NCBI GenBank assembly: GCA_937951395.1
Contig: CALFBV010000104.1
Location: 1-5,155, forward strand
Source: an uncultured Rubritalea sp.
GTDB lineage: Bacteria > Verrucomicrobiota > Verrucomicrobiia > Verrucomicrobiales > Akkermansiaceae
DNA length: 5,155 nt
Direction: 5' to 3'
A model generated the notes under the pieces. The model had not been told where the DNA came from. It searched no databases and worked only from the letters and a program-made list of their open reading frames with translations. Numbering within the stretch: position 1 is the first letter of the stretch; each line of letters opens with the position of its first letter. Below are positions 1-5,155 of this stretch, piece by piece. Both the position numbers and the translations under genes were made by a program.

Positions 1-1527
1 GTTAGGGGTTTCTGTTTGATTCTCAGCGAGGGTCTTTGCTAATGCTACCGCGCGGATCATGCCCATGGCCTTTGTCCGTGTTTCATTATATTCGTAAGTA
101 GGATCACTGTCTGCTACTACGCCTGCTCCAGCTTGCACGTAAGCTTTCCCATTCTTGAGAAGACAGGTTCTGAGCGTGATACAGGAGTCGTGCCCCCCAT
201 CCCAGCCAAAGTATCCGACTGCTCCGCTATACGAACAACGCTTATTTTTCTCTAGCTCATTGATGATCTGCATGGCGCGGATCTTAGGTGCGCCACTCAC
301 TGTTCCTGCTGGGAATGTAGAGCGTAATGCATCGTAGGCTGAGTATTTCTCATCCAACTCGCCAGTCACATTTGAAACGATGTGCATCACGTGGCTGTAG
401 CGCTCCACGATCATGAAGTCATCCACTTTTACGCTGGCGTGTTTAGCTATTCTGCCGACATCATTTCTCGCAAGATCCACGAGCATGAGGTGCTCTGCAC
501 ATTCCTTTTCATCTGCTAAAAGCTCTGCCGCTAGAGCATCATCTTCCGCTTGGGTCTTCCCTCTCCAGCGCGTGCCCGCTATAGGGCGAATGTCTAGCCT
601 TCCTTCTACGGCTCGCACATGCACTTCTGGAGAACTTCCTACTAGCGAAAAGTCATTGAACTGCAGGATGAACATGTATGGTGACGGGTTCACGTGGCGC
701 AAGGCGCGGTAGAGATCTACTGGATCTCCGGAAAATTCTGTCTCAAATCTCTGGCTCGGCACGACCTGGAACACATCACCTGATGCGATATATTCTTTAG
801 CCTTCAGCACCATCCCCTCGTATTCTTCTTGAGTGGTATTGCTCTGTGGGTCGGGGATTTCATATTCGGTGAGACCGTTGAGTGGCTCTACGTGGAGTGG
901 GACATCTAGATGAGATATTAGCTCTTCTATCCGCTCAATGGCTTGGTCATAGGCTCCGTTGATGTCTGTTTGCTCGTCATCGATAAAGGCATTTGCCACC
1001 ACGAGTAAACGACGTAATTTATGATCAAAAATTAGTAACGTATCTGCCACCATGAATACTGCATCTGGTAAGCCTAGGTCATCTTTAGGCGAAGACTTAA
1101 TGGATGGCTCGAATTGCTTCACCGCATCATAAGACATGTAGCCCACTGCACCCCCGTAGAATGGTGGGGCATCTCCATGAGTCGCGGGCTTATATTGCGC
1201 CATGAGAGCTTCTAGCTCAGCTAAGACATCTCCGTCCTCTGGAACTGTCCATGTGCATTTCTCACCATTCTCGGTGAGAGTGATCTCCCTATCGACCGCT
1301 GTAAACATCGCACGAGGATCACTCCCCATGATGGAATATCTACCGCTGGCGTCTGTGCTCTCAGCACTCTCTAGAAGGAAGGCACCGTGCTGATGCGCTA
1401 TCTTCATGAATGCCGATAATGGCGTTTCAAAATCTGCCGCTAGCTGCGCATACACAGGCACGACATTCCCCAGCTTCGTTAAATCACGAAACTCCTCCAA
1501 AGTTGGTTTTACAGGCACCCTGCTCAC
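1..1527 (-). CDS. trpE: Anthranilate synthase component I (TrpE), 3' end cut by the window edge
   Basis: TrpE is the large subunit of anthranilate synthase. With the glutamine amidotransferase TrpG it converts chorismate to anthranilate in the cytoplasm, the first committed step of tryptophan synthesis. The minus strand is open from a stop at 1560-1558 to position 1, giving 509 codons from GTG 1527. The N-terminal domain has PVYAQL near residue 25 and FLLES at 50-54, the LLES motif of the tryptophan feedback site. The chorismate-binding domain has NPSPYMF (280-286), GSSPE (297-301), RPIAGTR (314-320), AEHLMLVDLARND (344-356, with the conserved His346), PAGTVSGAPKIRAM (406-419), SGAVGYFGWDG (434-444) and QAGAGVVADSDP (465-476). 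LLES together with the full chorismate-enzyme motif set favours TrpE over PabB or MenF. The family is usually about 490-520 residues, so only a short tail is missing. No ATG occurs before Met41. GTG 1527 fits the family N-terminus; GTG 1518 and TTG 1557 are alternatives, none with a good Shine-Dalgarno. It is divergent from secA, and no TrpG gene is visible. Confidence 0.96.
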   Translation of the reverse strand, partial: MSRVPVKPTLEEFRDLTKLGNVVPVYAQLAADFETPLSAFMKIAHQHGAFLLESAESTDASGRYSIMGSDPRAMFTAVDREITLTENGEKCTWTVPEDGDVLAELEALMAQYKPATHGDAPPFYGGAVGYMSYDAVKQFEPSIKSSPKDDLGLPDAVFMVADTLLIFDHKLRRLLVVANAFIDDEQTDINGAYDQAIERIEELISHLDVPLHVEPLNGLTEYEIPDPQSNTTQEEYEGMVLKAKEYIASGDVFQVVPSQRFETEFSGDPVDLYRALRHVNPSPYMFILQFNDFSLVGSSPEVHVRAVEGRLDIRPIAGTRWRGKTQAEDDALAAELLADEKECAEHLMLVDLARNDVGRIAKHASVKVDDFMIVERYSHVMHIVSNVTGELDEKYSAYDALRSTFPAGTVSGAPKIRAMQIINELEKNKRCSYSGAVGYFGWDGGHDSCITLRTCLLKNGKAYVQAGAGVVADSDPTYEYNETRTKAMGMIRAVALAKTLAENQTETPN

Positions 1528-1601
1528 GGCGACACTTTGCGACGGTATTCCAAACAATCAAGATCAAACCTAGACAAAACGTAAATTTCTCAATGCTGTG
1601 C

Positions 1602-1630
1602 TTGCCACATTGCTCTTCCATGTGTATGGA
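1602..1630 (+). promoter_or_regulatory. Candidate sigma-70-type promoter for secA
   Basis: TTGCCA (1602-1607) matches five of six positions of the TTGACA -35 consensus. It is separated by exactly 17 bp from TATGGA (1625-1630), which matches TATAAT at three of six positions, including the first two. Transcription would begin near 1637 and give a secA leader of about 27 nt. The -10 match is weak and chance matches are common, so this is a candidate only. Confidence 0.35.
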
Positions 1631-1631
1631 A
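1616..1631. repeat. Perfect 6-bp inverted repeat overlapping the putative secA -10
   Basis: TTCCAT (1616-1621) and ATGGAA (1626-1631) are perfect inverted copies separated by GTGT. The right arm covers most of the proposed secA -10 box, the position expected of a repressor operator. It could also form a short hairpin in RNA. A 6-bp arm can arise by chance in a region of this length, so the operator role is only an inference. Confidence 0.3.
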
Positions 1632-1635
1632 AACC

Positions 1636-1656
1636 CGCCCTTTAACTGATCGGGCG
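1636..1656 (+). promoter_or_regulatory. Small GC-rich hairpin just upstream of the secA start
   Basis: CGCCC (1636-1640) can pair with GGGCG (1652-1656) around an 11-nt loop, ending 7 nt before the secA ATG. The right arm lies where a ribosome-binding site would be, so folding could reduce initiation. The stem is only five base pairs, all G-C, and no U-run follows on the plus strand, so it is not a terminator. A regulatory role is unproven. Confidence 0.25.
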
Positions 1657-1663
1657 CAAAGCT

Positions 1664-4600
1664 ATGCTAAAGTGGACATTACAAAAAATCGTAGGTAACA
1701 AGAATGAGCGTGAAATCAAAAAGCGCATCATGCCAGTAGTTGCTGAAATAAACAAAATAGAAGAAGCTCTACAGAAGGAGTCTACGGAGGATGTTCTTGC
1801 GCGCACCATTCAATGGCAGAAGCACTTGCACAGATATTTACCACTCGACACCCCTTCTAAGCGTTATATCGAGTCTATGGAGGCTGAGCCGCTTGCAGCT
1901 CTGGCAGAAGTCCTAGAGCAGAGATTTTCTGAGCTCCGCGATGAGTATCCATCTCTCCCTACGGTGACCGCTACTCCAGATTCTATCGATGAGGCTAAGG
2001 AAGCATTTAGCAAGATCGAAGACGAATTCTCGGACAAGCGTGCTAAATACCTCGATAAAATTCTCCCTGAAGCTTATGCAGTTGTAAAAAATGCTGCACG
2101 TCGCATGTGCGGCTCATCGCTCACTCTTGGTGATCAGGAAATAGAGTGGAACATGGTGCACTTCGATGTCCAGCTGGTAGGTGGTGTGGCTCTCCACCGT
2201 GGAATGATCGCAGAAATGATGACTGGTGAAGGTAAGACCCTGGTGGGTACACTTCCTGTCTATCTCAATGCTCTTACTGGACTTGGTGTCCACGTAGTCA
2301 CTGTAAACGACTACCTTTCTAGCCGTGACTCACAGTGGATGGGCGCGCTTTATACTTACCTCGGGCTCACTGTCGGTTGTATTCAAAATATGCAGCCACC
2401 ACACATCCGCCGCGAGCAGTATCTCACTGATATCACATATGGTACGAACTCTGAGTTTGGCTTTGATTACCTCCGCGACAACGGCATGTCATCCTCTAAA
2501 GATGAGCAGGCGCAGCGCGGGCATTACTTCTCTATTATTGATGAGGTTGACTCTGTGCTTATCGATGAAGCGAGAACGCCTCTCATCATCTCTGGTCCAT
2601 CTACCGTTTCTAACACTGAGCAATATGTTCAGTATAAGGGCATCATCGAGGATCTAGTAAGAAAGCAAAACACACTCTGCACCGAGCTAGCTGATGAAGC
2701 TAACAAGGCTCTGGAAGCTGGTGGCGAAGAAGATCTAGAGCATGCTGGACGCTGTCTTTTCAAAATCAAACTTGGTCAGCCGCGCAATAAGCAACTGATG
2801 AAGCACATGCAGGACCCAGAATCCCGTCGATTGATCGATAAGACTGAGCTATCCTTCTATCAGGATGCCCAGAAGAAAGAACTTTATAAAGCGAAGGAAG
2901 AACTCTACTTCACCATTGATGAGAAAGCTCATGATGCAGACCTCATGGAAATGGGACGCAATCTACTAGCTCCTGATGATAATGATGCGTTCGTCCTACC
3001 AGATCTCGCTACTGAGTATGCTGAGATCGATGCGAATCCTGAATTTAGCGATGAACAGAAAGCCTCTGAAAAGGAAGCTCTTAATGCCCGCCTCGATAAA
3101 CAAGGCGAGAAAGTCCACTCTATTTCCCAGCTCCTAAAGGCATACTGTATTTACGAAAAAGATGTGGAATACGTGGTCGAGGAAAACAAGGTAAAGATCG
3201 TGGATGAGCAGACTGGACGTAAGATGGAAGGTCGCCGCTGGTCCGATGGCCTCCACCAGGCTGTAGAAGCTAAAGAAGGAGTCACCGTGGAGCGCGAGAC
3301 TCAGACTTACGCTACAATTACCATTCAGAATTATTTCCGCCTCTATGAAAAGCTCGGTGGAATGACTGGAACTGCGGAAACTGAAGCCGCAGAATTCAAC
3401 GACATCTATGGGCTCGATGTTCTCCCTATCCCGACTAACCAGCCTAACAAGCGTGAAGACTTAAATGACCAAGTATTCAAAACTCGCAGAGAGAAATACA
3501 ATGCGGTGGTCAACAAGATAGCTGAAGCCCAGGAGAAAGGTCAGCCAGTGCTCGTAGGAACCGCTTCTGTGGATGCCTCGGAGACACTTTCAAGAATGCT
3601 GAAACGCTCTAAGATCACTCACTCAGTCCTCAATGCTAAATTCCACGAACAGGAAGCAGACATCATCGCCCGTGCAGGCAAGCTCGGAGCTGTGACCGTG
3701 TCTACTAACATGGCTGGCCGTGGAACAGACATCAAGCTAGGCGAAGGCGTGGAAGAAGTTGGTGGACTCATGGTTATCGGCTGTGAGCGTTATCAGTCTC
3801 GCAGAGTTGACCGCCAGCTACGTGGACGTTGTGCGCGTCAGGGTGATAAGGGAATGAGCCAGTTTTACATCTCATTTGAGGATGACCTCATGAGAAATTT
3901 CGCAGCAGCAGAGCGCATGACTCGCATGATGGAGAGATTCGGCATGGAAGATGGAGAAGCACTAGAGCATAAGTGGCTCAATCGATCTATCGAGACCGCT
4001 CAGAAGCGCGTGGAGCAACGTGACTACACATGGCGTAAACGCGTTCTCGACTTTGATGACGTGATGAACATGCAACGTGAAGTAGTCTATGGCTACAGAA
4101 ACGAAGTCCTTTCTACTGAAGACCCACGTGAACTCATCAATGAGATTATTGACGAAGTCGTCCCAGACCGAGTGCATGACTTCCTAGAAAACAGAGATCA
4201 AGAATCACCAGACTACGCAGAACTACTCAACTGGGTAAACACCACATTCCCTCTTGGACTAACTCTTGAAACTTCAGGTTTCCATGAGAGAGACACAAAA
4301 GGCAACACAGAGTGGATCATCAAGGAAGTGAAGGACGCATACCAGCTCAAGACTGAGCACGAGGCGCCTGAACTACTGGATCACTTAGAGCGCCACATCA
4401 TCCTCACTGGGATCGATAAGCTCTGGCAAGAACACCTCTACAACATGGATGCTCTCCGTGAAGGAATCAGCCTTCGAGCTCAGGGGCAAAAAGATCCGCT
4501 CGTGGAATACAAGGTGGAAGCCTACTCACTCTTCGAGACTCTAATGGACAGCATTAAGAACGAGTCACTCAATAACTTGTTCCGCTCTACTTCTAGCTTA

Positions 4601-4855
4601 GATCACTTCGAGCGCTTCCTCCAGGACATGCCAGCCAACTACAGCGACCATGAATCTGAAGAAACACCGATCACTGACCAGAACATCAGTCAGGCGGTAG
4701 CCACTGCTGGCGGCATCCCACTCAAGGACAATAAAATGGTCAAACTAGAGCTACCAAAGCGCAAGCCAATCCAACTAGGAAACACTGGCAAAAATTCCCC
4801 CTGCCCTTGCGGATCTGGCAAAAAACGCAAGCAGTGCTGCGAAAAGGAATCTTAA
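1664..4855 (+). CDS. secA: Preprotein translocase ATPase SecA, enlarged PVC/Bacteroidota-type form
   Basis: SecA is the cytoplasmic and membrane-associated ATPase that drives unfolded preproteins through the SecYEG channel. The 1063-residue product has the complete domain order. NBD1 carries DVQLVGG (168-174), Walker A MTGEGKT (186-192), VTVNDYL (212-218), TYGTNSEFGFDYLRDN (258-273), DEVD (293-296) and DEARTPLIISG (301-311). An enlarged preprotein-crosslinking domain spans roughly 312-517. NBD2 carries GMTGTAETEA (566-575), TNMAGRGTDIKLG (681-693) and QLRGRCARQGD (718-728), with both arginine-finger residues R722 and R725. The helical scaffold and wing follow, with LWQEHLYNMDALREGI near 920-935 and GQKDP (941-945). 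The C-terminal tail ends in the zinc motif CPC-X8-CC (C1047, C1049, C1058, C1059). E. coli SecA has 901 residues; here Walker A lies about 80 residues later and the crosslinking domain is about 60 longer. ATG 1664 is the first possible start, because an in-frame TAA lies at 1643-1645. No strong Shine-Dalgarno precedes it. The gene ends in TAA TAA before a terminator and appears monocistronic. Confidence 0.98.
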   Translation: MLKWTLQKIVGNKNEREIKKRIMPVVAEINKIEEALQKESTEDVLARTIQWQKHLHRYLPLDTPSKRYIESMEAEPLAALAEVLEQRFSELRDEYPSLPTVTATPDSIDEAKEAFSKIEDEFSDKRAKYLDKILPEAYAVVKNAARRMCGSSLTLGDQEIEWNMVHFDVQLVGGVALHRGMIAEMMTGEGKTLVGTLPVYLNALTGLGVHVVTVNDYLSSRDSQWMGALYTYLGLTVGCIQNMQPPHIRREQYLTDITYGTNSEFGFDYLRDNGMSSSKDEQAQRGHYFSIIDEVDSVLIDEARTPLIISGPSTVSNTEQYVQYKGIIEDLVRKQNTLCTELADEANKALEAGGEEDLEHAGRCLFKIKLGQPRNKQLMKHMQDPESRRLIDKTELSFYQDAQKKELYKAKEELYFTIDEKAHDADLMEMGRNLLAPDDNDAFVLPDLATEYAEIDANPEFSDEQKASEKEALNARLDKQGEKVHSISQLLKAYCIYEKDVEYVVEENKVKIVDEQTGRKMEGRRWSDGLHQAVEAKEGVTVERETQTYATITIQNYFRLYEKLGGMTGTAETEAAEFNDIYGLDVLPIPTNQPNKREDLNDQVFKTRREKYNAVVNKIAEAQEKGQPVLVGTASVDASETLSRMLKRSKITHSVLNAKFHEQEADIIARAGKLGAVTVSTNMAGRGTDIKLGEGVEEVGGLMVIGCERYQSRRVDRQLRGRCARQGDKGMSQFYISFEDDLMRNFAAAERMTRMMERFGMEDGEALEHKWLNRSIETAQKRVEQRDYTWRKRVLDFDDVMNMQREVVYGYRNEVLSTEDPRELINEIIDEVVPDRVHDFLENRDQESPDYAELLNWVNTTFPLGLTLETSGFHERDTKGNTEWIIKEVKDAYQLKTEHEAPELLDHLERHIILTGIDKLWQEHLYNMDALREGISLRAQGQKDPLVEYKVEAYSLFETLMDSIKNESLNNLFRSTSSLDHFERFLQDMPANYSDHESEETPITDQNISQAVATAGGIPLKDNKMVKLELPKRKPIQLGNTGKNSPCPCGSGKKRKQCCEKES

Positions 4856-4890
4856 TAAAGCAACCTAACAGAATCTAACAACTTTAAAGC

Positions 4891-4920
4891 CTGCGCCAGA
4901 CACTCTAGCGCAGTTTTTTT
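4891..4920 (+). terminator. Rho-independent terminator of secA
   Basis: CTGCGC (4891-4896) pairs perfectly with GCGCAG (4908-4913). Inside it AGA (4898-4900) pairs with TCT (4904-4906) across a C-A mismatch, leaving a 3-nt CAC loop. Seven T residues follow at 4914-4920. It starts 35 nt after the secA stop, on the correct strand. On the minus strand the stem is not followed by a comparable T-run, so it should act mainly on secA transcripts. Confidence 0.9.
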
Positions 4921-4930
4921 ATCACCTTAA

Positions 4931-5155
4931 GAGTCTGTCGGAGTTGAAAATTGCGACTCAATGAGCCATTTTTATGATTTCCCTCATTTTACGCCTGGTT
5001 TAGTGGTGAGGAGTGGAGCTTTGGTTGTCTTTTGCGTTGTCTTTAGGAGGGTGTGGAGCCGTTTGCTGTTATAGGCTAGACAGATGAGATTCCACTCACC
5101 TGCCATTTTCTCTAGCCCTCTGAGGCGAAAGCTCCGAAAGCCCATGACTCTCTTG
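4931..5155 (-). mobile_element. Terminal part of an insertion sequence, probably IS1182 family (other end outside the window)
   Basis: The right end of the window carries the 3' end of a transposase gene and the noncoding tail that follows it. The tail at 4931-4983 has no other reading frame of note. It contains an imperfect palindrome, GAGTTG (4941-4946) with CGACTC (4954-4959), separated by 7 nt and including one G-T wobble. GAGTC at 4931-4935 is also an inverted copy of GACTC at 4955-4959. I place the element boundary at about 4931, between the secA terminator and this structured stretch. The boundary is a guess, because the partner inverted repeat and any target duplication lie outside the window. 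Confidence 0.55.
4984..5155 (-). CDS. IS1182-type DDE transposase, C-terminal 56 residues only
   Basis: The minus-strand frame is open from the right edge to TGA at 4986-4984. The visible protein contains GFRSFRLRGLEKMAGEW followed by NLICLAYNSKRLH. This matches the C-terminal pattern of IS1182/IS5-superfamily transposases, where a 'GFRRFLLRGLEKV..EW.L.C.A.N..RL' segment follows the last catalytic acidic residue. The catalytic core lies outside the window, so activity cannot be judged. After the conserved block a basic, Thr/Lys-rich tail of about 20 residues ends in PGVK. The gene reads toward secA and converges with it, so the insertion does not interrupt secA. Transposase identity is fairly secure; the family name is less so. 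Confidence 0.75.
   Translation of the reverse strand, partial: KRVMGFRSFRLRGLEKMAGEWNLICLAYNSKRLHTLLKTTQKTTKAPLLTTKPGVK

Larger units (their letters stand above)
1528..1663. promoter_or_regulatory. Divergent trpE-secA control region
   Basis: This 136-bp gap separates the trpE GTG from the secA ATG and must hold the 5' signals of both genes, unless transcription enters from outside. On the plus strand it contains a candidate sigma-70-like promoter, a short inverted repeat and a small GC hairpin, each listed separately. On the minus strand I found no convincing -35/-10 pair for trpE and no leader peptide with tandem Trp codons, so classical tryptophan attenuation is not supported. Neither gene has a strong purine-rich Shine-Dalgarno before its start. 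Confidence 0.6.

Noticed and set aside
155..712. Plus-strand open frames at 155-337 and 413-712
   Set aside because: They are antisense to trpE, whose minus-strand frame carries the full family motif set; their translations show no recognisable features.
1202..1393. Plus-strand open frame of 63 codons
   Set aside because: It lies wholly antisense to the trpE N-terminal domain, is low-complexity and Ser-rich, and has no ribosome-binding site.
1488..1500. GGAGGAG on the minus strand inside trpE, resembling a strong Shine-Dalgarno
   Set aside because: It encodes part of the conserved LEEF segment of TrpE; the only nearby start-like codon (GTG ATT TAA) stops after two codons.
2325..2657. Plus-strand 110-codon frame inside secA
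   Set aside because: It is an out-of-frame shadow of a SecA region containing the DEVD and DEARTPLIISG motifs.
3962..4177. Minus-strand 71-codon frame inside secA
   Set aside because: It is antisense to the SecA scaffold region, with no start signals or recognisable family features.
4865..4880. Two copies of CTAACA ten bases apart after secA
   Set aside because: They are six-base repeats in an A-rich trailer, easily explained by chance and with no further copies.

Overview
The window looks like chromosomal DNA from a bacterium of the PVC/Bacteroidota side of the tree, most likely a member of Verrucomicrobiota. This rests on the SecA sequence. It is long (1063 residues), it has the enlarged pre-Walker-A region and enlarged preprotein-crosslinking domain that I associate with Bacteroidota and PVC SecA proteins, and its helicase motif VI reads QLRGRCARQGD, which resembles chlamydial SecA more than proteobacterial SecA. 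The assignment is inference from remembered family sequences, not from a search.

Layout: positions 1-1527 hold a nearly complete trpE on the minus strand (anthranilate synthase component I). It is open at the left edge, so its last few codons and stop lie outside the window. A 136-bp divergent intergenic region (1528-1663) follows and holds the control signals of both genes. secA occupies 1664-4855 on the plus strand and ends in a tandem TAA TAA, followed by a clear Rho-independent terminator at 4891-4920. From about 4931 to the right edge is the end of an insertion sequence. Its transposase runs on the minus strand toward secA; only the last 56 codons (5155 down to 4984) are present, and they look like the C-terminus of an IS1182-type DDE transposase.

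Functionally the two main genes are unrelated housekeeping genes: TrpE commits chorismate to tryptophan, and SecA is the ATPase motor of Sec protein export. They share only the divergent control region. I found no defence system, CRISPR array, tRNA, rRNA or new multi-gene system. The less ordinary points are the secA leader (a short upstream reading frame ending in Pro-Pro-Phe-Asn and a small GC hairpin just before the start), an inverted repeat overlapping the putative secA -10 box, a few substitutions in conserved SecA motifs, and the insertion sequence lying immediately behind the secA terminator.
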